From Proteiniphilum sp. (lineage in GTDB: Bacteria > Bacteroidota > Bacteroidia > Bacteroidales > Dysgonomonadaceae), in the NCBI GenBank assembly GCA_015478855.1, contig JADMKJ010000012.1, forward strand, positions 1 to 34,491: DNA of 34,491 bases. The letters run 5' to 3'. Of the stretch, positions 1 through 8,592 are shown one piece after another. The position numbers and the translations under genes were made by a program. Position 1 is the first letter of the stretch; the number at the start of each line of letters is the position of its first letter. Under the pieces are notes generated by a model. That model ran no database searches and was not told the origin of the DNA. It saw nothing but the letters and a program-made list of their open reading frames with translations.

Positions 1-1094
1 TGCGCAACAATGACTCCCTGGGGGTCAATCAGATAACTTTGAGGCACTGCCCTGACACCATAGGAACGTGCTACCTCGTTATTCCAGGAGTTGAGGTCGG
101 AAACCTGTGTCCAGGTAAGGCCATCTTTCTCAATCGCATTTACCCACGCTTCTTTGCCGTCCTTATTGTCGAGTGAGACACCCAGAATCTCAAAGCCTTT
201 GTCTTTGTAGGCAGCGTATGCTTTCACCAGATTGGGATTCTCCTGCCTGCAGGGGCCGCACCATGAAGCCCAGAAATCAAGCAGCACATATTTTCCCAAA
301 TAATCGGACAGGCTTACCGGATTGCCATCAGGGTCGTTTTGTGTAAACCCCGGGGCTTTTTTCCCTATTCCAATTGTCTTCGCCGCTTCTATCCGTTGTG
401 CGAAAGCTTTCCCGGGAAATGTCTCACGATATTTTTCATCAATAGATAAAAACAGGGGTTCTATCTCCTCCACATCAAAATCAGATGAAACAGATTCCGA
501 AAGAGCGACCACACTGAAATAGGAATCGGGATGATCCCGCACGTACTGCTGTTGTTTTTGGGTACGTTCGTTCAATAATTGTTTGTACTCCAGGTTTAAC
601 TGCGCATTAAAAGCCGAGTCGTTCAGTTGCTCGGGTGTAGCCTGCATCATCTTTTGATTCATCCGGGCAGCCAGATCCTGGATTTGTCCGCCAATGAAAT
701 CAAGATATGCCAGATGCTCTTCGTTAATGGGAGAATTGATAAACTGGCTATTTTGCAACGAGTCGGGCGATTTTAGTTTCACCGTTCCATTTTCCAGGTA
801 CAAATACAAAATGTGTCCCGCTTGCGCAGCCTGCCCCATGCCTTCGCCTGTATAATCCAGAATCAAACGGGCGGGTGCCGGCTCACCGACAGTTCCCTCA
901 AAGGAAAAACTACCCTTGCTGAGGCGGGTCGTATCAAGGTATTCGTTACCGTCATCCCAATAGCTTAGATAAATTGTTGCCGGATCGCTCCAGTTTCCTA
1001 ATTTACCTTTCAACGTGAATGACGGACTGTTTTCGTCGGTGCAACTGCTCATTGCCAATAAACAACAAATGGATAAAAAAGCTATTTTCTTCAT
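1..1094 (-). CDS. TlpA-like thiol-disulfide oxidoreductase lipoprotein (partial)
   Basis: The gene runs off the left edge, so the C-terminus is missing; 364 codons are visible. The start ATG at 1094 gives a lipoprotein signal peptide ending in AMSSC (Cys18 as lipidation site). Residues about 25-125 resemble the DUF4369 domain found in Bacteroidota thioredoxin-like lipoproteins. The C-terminal part (from about residue 245) is a TlpA/AhpC-TSA type thioredoxin fold with the redox motif WCGPC at residues 278-282 and a downstream VPQ that fits the cis-proline loop. By family it would reduce or shuffle disulfides in the periplasm, tethered to a membrane. It lies 220 bases downstream of the SusD gene on the same strand, a common arrangement in Bacteroidota SusCD loci, so it may belong to the same operon; that is inference. 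The substrate is unknown. Confidence 0.9.
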   Translation of the reverse strand, partial: MKKIAFLSICCLLAMSSCTDENSPSFTLKGKLGNWSDPATIYLSYWDDGNEYLDTTRLSKGSFSFEGTVGEPAPARLILDYTGEGMGQAAQAGHILYLYLENGTVKLKSPDSLQNSQFINSPINEEHLAYLDFIGGQIQDLAARMNQKMMQATPEQLNDSAFNAQLNLEYKQLLNERTQKQQQYVRDHPDSYFSVVALSESVSSDFDVEEIEPLFLSIDEKYRETFPGKAFAQRIEAAKTIGIGKKAPGFTQNDPDGNPVSLSDYLGKYVLLDFWASWCGPCRQENPNLVKAYAAYKDKGFEILGVSLDNKDGKEAWVNAIEKDGLTWTQVSDLNSWNNEVARSYGVRAVPQSYLIDPQGVIVA

Positions 1095-1186
1095 ATAATG
1101 AATTTAAAAATTTCGCATGTTTCAATTAAATACTTTCAGCTAAATATGAGACCTATCAATATTTTGTGGGGAACCATTCGATGAAA

Positions 1187-1241
1187 CAGGCGTCATCTGA
1201 TAAGCTGTTTAAGCGAAGCGAGTTGTTTATCAGATAGCCTG
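1187..1241. repeat. Long inverted repeat between susD and tlpA-like gene
   Basis: CAGGC (1187-1191) and ATCTGATAA (1195-1203) are mirrored by TTATCAGAT (1227-1235) and GCCTG (1237-1241), giving a two-part stem of 14 pairs around a loop of about 23 bases. No T-run follows on either strand, so it is not a classic intrinsic terminator. It could be an RNA processing or stability hairpin between the SusD and thioredoxin genes, or a dispersed repeat. The function is not known. Confidence 0.6.
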
Positions 1242-1314
1242 TAAATCGAAAAATGGGCCAAAAAATATTGTCAGTCGAGTATGTAGCTGAATACGTATTC
1301 ATGCGAAACCTGAG

Positions 1315-2865
1315 TTAATAATTTTGTGTCAGGTTAGGATTGTAATTGGTGGCCGATTGCGGGAACGGAAAGATCCATAACGGTGAGTCGGGGCGTAGCG
1401 TATAACTCCTGGTGATCACAGGCGGAATGGGATCCCAGCCGTTCATCGGGTTGCCCCCTCTGGGCATAAACCCCTGTGGTGCCAGCGTGAGCGTTTTTGT
1501 GAGGGTTGTCTGCCACTCGGGTTCGCTTGCATTCCAACGTTTCATATTGATGAAGTTTTTGGAGGTGGCAAAATTCTCATGCCGGGAGACTTGCTTCAAT
1601 GCTGCAATGGCATCGGCTTTGGTATCTACAGCCATGGGTGTGTAAGCATCCGGATCAATCCGCCGCTCACGTATTTTCTCCAGGATGGCCATCGCTGCCG
1701 GAATGTTTCCATCACCACCACGCAGCAGACATTCTGCACGGGTAAGGTACATATCCACCGTGGTCAGGCTGTTGATGCTATAGTGCACCTTATATTCACC
1801 TGCCATCACATAATGGAACCACGCCTGCACGCCGGCAACAGAGGTCATATTGCCTCCCTGATTCATCAGCACACCACCTGTCAGATAGGTGGCCACATTG
1901 TTTTCCAGTTCACCATGTTTCAGCAGGATATCGTCGGGGTCAAAACTTGCCAACAGGTCGGGAGAAAAGGTGTAGCGCATGGTGAACGACGACATCTGAT
2001 AGAACAGCTCCTCGTCGTTGAACTTGGGCCGGTCGAAAAATGGAATATCAAATGGTGGCATCGGAATAGCCAGCCGGTCGTCCCGGTGATCCAGCAGCTG
2101 GTCGTTGATCTCCAGGGAAGCACTTGCCGCCTGTTCTGCACCGCTATAGTCGCGCATGGCCATCAGCACCTTCGCCTTCACGGCATAAGCAAATGCTTTC
2201 CCCGCACGCATTCTGGCAGGATTCTCAGGAAGCGCATTCAAGGCGAAGGCAGTTTCCAGATCGTCCATGATGAATGCATAGACCTCCTGCACGGTTCTTT
2301 TCTCCGCCAGCTCGTTGATGGAGAAATCCTCAAACATGTAGGGAACACCTCCGTCGGTAGCAGCGGTGGCAGGGTTGTAAGCCTTCGCATAGAATGTGAC
2401 GGCCAGATAGTGGAAATAAGCCCGCAGCACATACGCTTCGGCCTTGATCTGTGCGGCTTTTGCCTCGCTACCCGCAGCATCGTCCACATTGGCGATGATC
2501 GGGTTGGCTATACGGCCAATGATGCCGTAGAATGCACCGTAGAGGTATTGCTGCGGATCCTGTGTGATGTCGGCACGATCCACCGTCTCGTCCCATGTCA
2601 GCAGCACCGACTCCACTGTAGGCATGCCCTCCTCATGACGTGTAATCAGGTCGAGTATATTTTGTGAAGGGATATTGTCATTCACCAGATACATCGGTTC
2701 CCAACTCTGCAACTGCATATACTCGTCGTTGAGCAACAGCTCCAGTTCTTCCACCTTGTTGAGAATGCTCTGTCCCTTGGGCGTGATATCTGTGAAATCG
2801 CTGCAGCCGCCAAAAACCGGGAGCAGCACGAGGGCTGCGAAAAGCCTCAAAGTTATATTTCTCAT
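1315..2865 (-). CDS. SusD/RagB family outer-membrane nutrient-binding lipoprotein
   Basis: A 516-residue protein with a lipoprotein signal peptide (lipobox VFGGC, Cys at residue 21), followed by the alpha-helical RagB/SusD fold. The family signs seen are the N-terminal PKGQSILNKVEELELLLND stretch, the TPR-like AEAYVLRAYFHYLAVTFYAK helix near residues 143-162, and the C-terminal MKRWNASEPEWQ and FPFPQSATNYNPNLTQNY regions. SusD proteins sit on the cell surface as the lid of the SusC pore and bind the imported ligand. The start is 23 bases from the end of the upstream receptor gene, so the two are almost surely co-transcribed. The ligand cannot be read from the sequence: no glycosidase or peptidase gene is visible in this window next to it. 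Length is normal for the family. Confidence 0.95.
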   Translation of the reverse strand: MRNITLRLFAALVLLPVFGGCSDFTDITPKGQSILNKVEELELLLNDEYMQLQSWEPMYLVNDNIPSQNILDLITRHEEGMPTVESVLLTWDETVDRADITQDPQQYLYGAFYGIIGRIANPIIANVDDAAGSEAKAAQIKAEAYVLRAYFHYLAVTFYAKAYNPATAATDGGVPYMFEDFSINELAEKRTVQEVYAFIMDDLETAFALNALPENPARMRAGKAFAYAVKAKVLMAMRDYSGAEQAASASLEINDQLLDHRDDRLAIPMPPFDIPFFDRPKFNDEELFYQMSSFTMRYTFSPDLLASFDPDDILLKHGELENNVATYLTGGVLMNQGGNMTSVAGVQAWFHYVMAGEYKVHYSINSLTTVDMYLTRAECLLRGGDGNIPAAMAILEKIRERRIDPDAYTPMAVDTKADAIAALKQVSRHENFATSKNFINMKRWNASEPEWQTTLTKTLTLAPQGFMPRGGNPMNGWDPIPPVITRSYTLRPDSPLWIFPFPQSATNYNPNLTQNY

Positions 2866-2888
2866 ATCATCAATGTTTATTGTTCAAT

Positions 2889-5800
2889 TTATAAATTAAG
2901 GGCAAGACCCAGGATAAAGGTTGATGGGCGACGAAGACCACCTGTCTCGGGATCTACACCCACCTTGTTTTTGGTCCACAGTGCCGCAGGGTTGTCAATC
3001 TGGAAGCGGAGGTTCGCATTTTGCATGCCGCTTTTAGCCATCCAGTTCTGTGGCAGGTCGTACCCCAGCACGATATTGCGGATCTTGATGAAATCGGCCC
3101 GCTGCACATAGATATCCAGGTAGTTGTAGGCACCTGATCCGTCCGTATTCGATGAGCGGTCGTTCTGAAAGATCCCCGGTACCGTGGTATCGGTATTTTC
3201 CGGTGTCCATGCATCCAGCAGATACGATGCCATCACTCCCGGGTTGTAAGCTCCCACGGGGCTGCTTAACGTGCCCTCCTGCAGGCTCCGCATATAGTAA
3301 TTGCCATAGTAAACAGCCATCACGGACAGGCTGAATCCTCTGTAGCGGAATGTGTTGCTCAACCCCATCGTGATCTTCGGATCCCTTTGTCCCGAGAAGA
3401 CCACTGCATCAATATCTTTTCCGCTGATCTGATTTCCCGTCAGCTGTGCATCATCACTGTCCAGGAACATCCGCTGCCCCTCATCGGTGAGTCCCCCGTA
3501 GCGGTACGACCACATGGCACTGATGGGATAACCTTCCATATGCTTATAGTCGCCCGCCAGCTCGTTGGCAGTTTTTGCCAGTGATTCAATCTTGGTGATC
3601 TCATTATGATTATAGGCCATCGTCATGCTGGTCGACCAGTAGAGCCGGTTACGGTCTCTATGTGCAAACCAGTCGTATGTCAGGTCCAGCTCCACCCCCT
3701 TGTTGTAAAGGCTTGCCATGTTCATCCACATTTCGGAAAAGCCGGTAGTGGGCTCCAATGTCTTGCGCGCGTACACGTCGTCGGCGTTCTTGTAGTAAAA
3801 ATCCAGCGCCCCCCGCAGTCGCGTCTGCAACAGGCCGAAGTCCAGCCCGATATTGGTTGTCGCCGTCTTCTCCCATGTCAGGAAAGGATTCGCCGGTCGG
3901 TCTATCCTTGCCCTGGGCTGCTGCGTCCATGTATTCACAGGTATCTTGGTGTTAGCCACCATGATGCTGTTCACACCCGCCACAATATTACCCGTTATCC
4001 CGTAGCTGGTGCGCACTTTCAGATAATCCACCCACCTTATATCCTTCATAAACCCCTCGTCGGAGACAACCCAGCTCGCCCCTGCCGACCAGAGCGGTTT
4101 ACCGCGGTACTTGCTGTTCAGGCCATACACATCGGCATAGTCCTTACGGAACGATCCGAAGAGGTTATATTTTTTATCGTAGGTATAGGTCATGTTGCCA
4201 TATCCTGAAGCAAAGCGGTGCCAATCTTCCGGGTGCAGCGCCATGCTGTTCTCTATCAGGCCGAAGAAAGAGACCGTATTCATATCGTAATAGTAGGGAT
4301 TCGTCTGCCAGGCACGCAGCTCCACCATGTTCATATTCGCCGTGTTTTGTGTCTGCAGCTGGTCATCGTAACCCATCAGCAGACCGCGTGTCCCTTTGGA
4401 ACGTGTTTCGCGAAACTCCATCCCCGCCAGCAAGTCCACAGCATGCTTTTGTGCAAACACACGCGAATAGTTCAGCTGTCCGCGGGTTGTCCAGTAATCA
4501 CCCTTCCGGTTGTCGGTCACCAGTCGCCCCCCCGTCTCCGGAATCATATACTCCCAGCTACCGCCATTATCTCTTGTATACGCATTGCGCATCATGCGCA
4601 TCAGATAGCTCTCCGCCTCGGAAAAGCGGCTGCTGGTATTGCGTTCCGACTCGTAGATGAATTGTCCCTGTGCAGTGAGTCCATCCATGATATAGAACAG
4701 CAGTCCCCCGTTGTATCGTGAGCTCTGGCGGTCGTAGCGGGTCTGGTCGTAAGCCATCTCCTCCAGCGCGTTGTAATGCGTGGGGCGAAAAGCGGGATCA
4801 TCGGTAAACAGGCCGTTCCCAAACCGGCTATGATTGGCATGGCTTCCATCATCGTTGAGCAAGCGGGAGTATGCGAACTCGGAGAAAGGATCTCTCGCCT
4901 TGTTCAGCCAGCCGTCGTAGCTGGAGTAGTGGCTGTTCTGCAGGATGCTGTTCACCCCGAAGCTCAGGTTGAGCCATTTGGCCATCTTGTATTCCCCTTT
5001 ATAGAAGAGCGTGAACCGCTTGTCGTTTTCATTGATATAGCCCATATTGTCCTGTTTGTAGTTGATCACCAAACTAGACTGGTATTTGTCCGACATGCTG
5101 CGAATAGCGATGTTGTATTGCTGCACTAACTGCTTACGCAGGATATGGTCACCATATTCTTTCGCATAATCATTCTGCCGCAGTTCACCCAGCAGATCGT
5201 TCACTTCCGCTTCGGTGGTCATATTTTCTCCCAGGCGATAGTAGGCATATTGAATGGGAGAATAAGGCTGGTTCTTGTTGAGTGTATTATCCCTGAAAGA
5301 GACACGGTTATTGACGGCAGTTCCTTCGGTGAGATACCTGTATTTGTAATAATCTTCTTCGGCATCCACCTGCTGCGCCGGCGTCATCAGAAAGTTGTCG
5401 GCATAGTCCAGATTTCGTTTCTGATGGATGGTGAAGTTGGCCTGTACATCCACACTGATGCGACCTGCGTCGCGTGGTTTTTTGGTTGTAATCACAATAA
5501 TACCTGCGGAAGCCCTTGAGCCGTACATGGCTGTGGCGGCGGCATCCTTGAGGACGGTGACGCTCTCAATATCGTAGGGATTTAAATCCTGCCACGATCC
5601 TTCGATAGGCAAGCCATCCACCACGATTAAAGGGCTGTTTACAGCGTAGAGGCTCCCCAGACCGCGGATGGTGATATTATCTCCGTCGGTCACCAGGCCG
5701 GCTACACGGCCTTCCAGGTTCGACATGATATTTGTCGTGTAACGCTCCTCCAGAACGTCGGCGTTCACCGTGGAGACTGCTCCGGTCACTTTTCCCCGCG

Positions 5801-6474
5801 CGATCGACTGGTAGCCGGTCACCACCACTTCTTCCAGCAGTTGTGCTCCCGGTACCAACGTCACACTCAGTGTTGTTCTTCCATCAATCGCAATCTCTTG
5901 TTTTTCGTAACCCACGAAAGAGAAGACCAATATCTCGTCAGGTGAGACGTTGGGTAATATGAAGTTACCGTTTGCATCGGTGATGGTGCCATTTATTTTT
6001 GTCACGTCTTTCGGCATCACCACGGCTCCGGGGAGCGACTCACCTGCTTCATCCCGCACGGTCCCCCGCACGGTCACTGTGCTTGGGCTCTCCGGGATAT
6101 CTTTTTTCTCGTTGGCTAAAAACAGCACAATCGTATTGCCTGTCTGCTTAAAATTGAGATCAGTACCTCTCAGTATCAATTGCAGTGTGGCAGCCACCCG
6201 TACGTTCTTCCTTTTGCAGATTGACGGGGTATGCCGCGTTGACCGGTTCACCGGGGAAAACCAGCTTGAACCCCGATTTTTCTTCCAGTGCCAATAAAGC
6301 ATTGAAAAGTTTCTCCTGGTTAAACCCCAGTGTGACTGTTTTGGTGTGGATGTCTTCGTCCAATTGCGCATGGGCCGCTCCCATCCATATAAATAGTGCA
6401 ATGAAACTATAACAGCATCTTTTGAGGAATGAATTTTTATGCATCATTTGGTCGTCCGGTCGTTTTTTTTTCAT
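2889..6474 (-). CDS. SusC/RagA TonB-dependent receptor with STN domain, frameshifted
   Basis: The open frame runs in two pieces. The first carries a signal peptide (FIALFIWMGAAHAQ) and the first part of an STN domain up to the residues NLQKEERT. The second resumes at VAATLQLILRGTDLNFK and continues through a carboxypeptidase-like regulatory domain, TonB box-like EEVVVTGYQS, plug with YGSRASAGIIVITTKK, and the barrel to the terminal FILGLALNL. Removing one C from the CCC at 6197-6199 joins the two into a normal STN domain. Expected intact length is about 1,195 residues. I chose the Met at 6474 because of the A-rich upstream sequence; 6498 and 6447 are alternatives. STN domains contact FecR-type anti-sigma factors, and the gene directly follows a FecR gene. 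The frameshift may be real inactivation or a sequencing error. Confidence 0.9.
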
Positions 6475-6520
6475 ACGATAATATTTTATTCTTTTCATTA
6501 AAGCGCAGGTATCCCGCTCA

Positions 6521-7465
6521 TCACTCATTCAATGATTTGATCACATACGTTTCTCCTTCCATTACATAGTATGCGCGTTGAGCAGTACATAATATATCCA
6601 AAATTGTTTCTATTGCATCGCGGTTGTCTAATGAAGCTGTAATCTGTCGTTGCTTCAGTGCTTCGTTCTCAAACAGGATCGTTACTTCATAAATGGAGGA
6701 TATCTCCTGTACGATTGATTCAAAAGTGCTGTTCCTGAAAATCAAACTGTTCGACCTCCATTCTGATGCGATACCGGCATCTACCGTTTGTTCGGTGATA
6801 CGGTTCGACCGGGTGTTATAAACCAGTTGCCTGTCAGCCTCCAGTGTGGCCAGTAATGTTTGCTCATCTTCTACCTTTACCTTTCCACGTGTGACGGTGA
6901 TGGTGATCACCGGATCAGCAGGATTGGCTTTGATCGTAAAGGCGGTGCCCAACACGGTGGTTTTCACATTCCCTGTGTGAATAATAAAAGGTTTTCCGGG
7001 ATTGGACACAACATCAAAATAGGCTTCTCCCCGCAGGCTTACTTCACGGCTGTTTCCTGCAAACGAACTATCCACATTGAGCCAGCTTCCGTCACGTAGC
7101 ATGACACTACTTCCATCAGGTAATTGTATATGGGTGATGCCGGACAACAGGTTGTTTTCTTGCTGTGGGGACAAGGTATGCGTTGCATCTCCGCCTGACC
7201 TCCAGAGGAGTATTGTTGTCGTAATAAGCAACAGTAGTACAGCCGCAGCGCTATACCAGCGAGAAGATATTTTCCGGGTGGATCGCGGAACCTCAGCGTC
7301 CCATTGTTGTTTCAACAGACGGTGCAACGTTGTGTCATGCTCACCTTTACCGACAAGATCCAATAGCTCATCAAACTCTTCCCTGTTGCAAGCATCGGTG
7401 CGATACTTTTCGAATAACTCGTTCACCTTTTTTTTGGATTCTCTCATGTTTTTGGCTGCTTTCAT
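6521..7465 (-). CDS. FecR family anti-sigma factor
   Basis: A 314-residue single-pass inner-membrane protein. The N-terminal cytoplasmic part (about residues 1-65) would bind the sigma factor. A hydrophobic segment (AAAVLLLLITTTILLW, near residues 74-89) follows, then a periplasmic FecR domain (LPDGSSVMLRDGSWLNVDSS through TVLGTAFTIKA) and a C-terminal DUF4974/STN-like domain (YEVTILFENEALKQRQITAS). By family it holds the ECF sigma factor inactive until the STN domain of the partner receptor signals ligand capture. It lies between the sigma gene (69-base gap) and the receptor gene, whose start it nearly abuts. A second Met at 7447 (MRESKKKVNELFEKY) is an equally good start. Confidence 0.95.
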   Translation of the reverse strand: MKAAKNMRESKKKVNELFEKYRTDACNREEFDELLDLVGKGEHDTTLHRLLKQQWDAEVPRSTRKISSRWYSAAAVLLLLITTTILLWRSGGDATHTLSPQQENNLLSGITHIQLPDGSSVMLRDGSWLNVDSSFAGNSREVSLRGEAYFDVVSNPGKPFIIHTGNVKTTVLGTAFTIKANPADPVITITVTRGKVKVEDEQTLLATLEADRQLVYNTRSNRITEQTVDAGIASEWRSNSLIFRNSTFESIVQEISSIYEVTILFENEALKQRQITASLDNRDAIETILDILCTAQRAYYVMEGETYVIKSLNE

Positions 7466-7534
7466 AGTAAAGACACTGAAAAGGGTGGGAGGGAGTAGTA
7501 AAAATGAGGAAATTTACAAGCATTCATTCAATGC

Positions 7535-8131
7535 TCACATTATCAGGAAATTAACAAAAACGACTTGACCGAAATATTTTAAGTATGTCTTGAATATCTT
7601 CAACGAGTCAGCCACATGTTTCTTAACGGTATGTTTTGAAAGGTGTAGTTCGTCGGCAATCTGCTGATGTGAATAACCCTCTTCCCTGCTCATCCGGAAT
7701 ATTTTTCGTTGTTGTGGTGACAACTGCGACAGTATCTTCTCGAAGAACTGTTCGGCTTCCTGCGTTTCGAGGGAGGTACTCGCATCAGCTGCTCTCTGCT
7801 CCAATGCTTCCCAAAGCTGTTCCCTGCGGTTTTGTTCATTGGCAGCAGCACGCAGATAGTTGAAGGCATGATTCCGCATAACGATGAAAAAATAATTTTC
7901 CGGATTCCTGATCTCAGTCAACACTTCGCGCTGTTCCCACAAGCGGATAAACACCTCCTGCACAATCTCTTCAGCCACATGGGGAGATTTCACCACCTTG
8001 CCTGCAAAAGAAAGCATGCGTGGGTAGTACCGCTTAAAAATAAGTTGAAAAGCTTGTTCATTCCCCTCACTGATCTCCTTGAACAGCTGCTTATCGGTGA
8101 ATGACGACGTTTCTTTCAAATAATGGTTCAT
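7535..8131 (-). CDS. ECF RNA polymerase sigma factor (Bacteroidota FecI/RpoE-like)
   Basis: About 198 residues from the Met at 8131; the frame is open to 8158, but MNHYLKETSSFTDKQL is the better N-terminus. Sigma region 2 is visible as LIFKRYYPRMLSFAGKVVKS followed by AEEIVQEVFIRLWEQRE and NYFFIVMRNHAFNYLR. Region 4, the -35-binding helix-turn-helix, is LSPQQRKIFRMSREEGYSHQ followed by QIADELHLSKHTVKKHV. No region 3 is present, as expected for ECF factors. It is first in a sigma / FecR / SusC / SusD order and should drive this receptor operon when FecR releases it. The target promoters cannot be told from sequence alone. Confidence 0.95.
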   Translation of the reverse strand: MNHYLKETSSFTDKQLFKEISEGNEQAFQLIFKRYYPRMLSFAGKVVKSPHVAEEIVQEVFIRLWEQREVLTEIRNPENYFFIVMRNHAFNYLRAAANEQNRREQLWEALEQRAADASTSLETQEAEQFFEKILSQLSPQQRKIFRMSREEGYSHQQIADELHLSKHTVKKHVADSLKIFKTYLKYFGQVVFVNFLIM

Positions 8132-8158
8132 TACTGTCAGATAAAAAAAGACCGGCAA

Positions 8159-8523
8159 TATAAAATCCCAACCTGCTCTATTGATTCTCTTTCTATACTA
8201 ATAAAAAGAAATCAACCATTGCATTTATTCGCAAAGATAACTCCCGGTAAGCGATTTTACTGTATTTTTGTTATTAATATTATCTTTTTAGTTACAGATT
8301 CACTATCTTTCGTGCTTTCAACCCTGTTTTCCGTGTGTTCCTATAAGCTATGCTTTCTCTCATTCAGGAAAGAGCGGGTATTGGTCAGTCACTCTTTGTT
8401 CTGCGCTTTATTTGGCAGTCGCCACAGGACCCTGAGCGGCCGGAACGACCAGTCGAACCACAAATATGCAGGGAGGATGTGCAGGGCAAATCTACGCGGG
8501 AGCACAATTGTAAATTCTCCTGT
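8159..8523. other. Intergenic region with GC-rich island
   Basis: This gap holds no convincing gene. It separates the minus-strand sigma operon from the plus-strand zinc-ribbon gene. A possible minus-strand -7 box lies at 8232-8239. A GC-rich island at about 8410-8500 contains several short palindromes (CAGGACCCTG, CGGCCG, CGACCAGTCG) and two copies of TGCAGGG. Short open frames exist here on both strands but have no start signal or family resemblance. It could be a small non-coding RNA or a remnant of a dispersed element; I cannot decide. Confidence 0.5.
8232..8239 (-). promoter_or_regulatory. Candidate -7 box for the sigma/FecR operon
   Basis: On the minus strand this reads TATCTTTG, a match to the Bacteroidota -7 consensus TAnnTTTG. 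It lies about 100 bases upstream of the sigma factor start at 8131. No clear TTTG -33 box is found at the usual 19-21 base spacing, so support is partial. Confidence 0.4.
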
Positions 8524-8559
8524 TTTGCCAACTGTTTATCTAAAACATTCATATCTTTG
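8524..8559 (+). promoter_or_regulatory. Candidate promoter of the zinc-ribbon gene
   Basis: The -7 box TATCTTTG at 8552-8559 matches TAnnTTTG, and TTTG at 8524-8527 could be the -33 box, although the 24-base spacing is longer than the usual 19-21. Transcription would begin near 8566, leaving a leader of about 27 bases before the ATG at 8593. Confidence 0.5.
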
Positions 8560-8592
8560 TGAAAAGGTATCATTGCTTTATAATTGGTTTAT

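Noticed and set aside
1579-2667. Long plus-strand open frame of 362 codons
   Set aside because: It is antisense to the SusD gene, which has a lipobox, family motifs and normal length; the antisense product resembles nothing.
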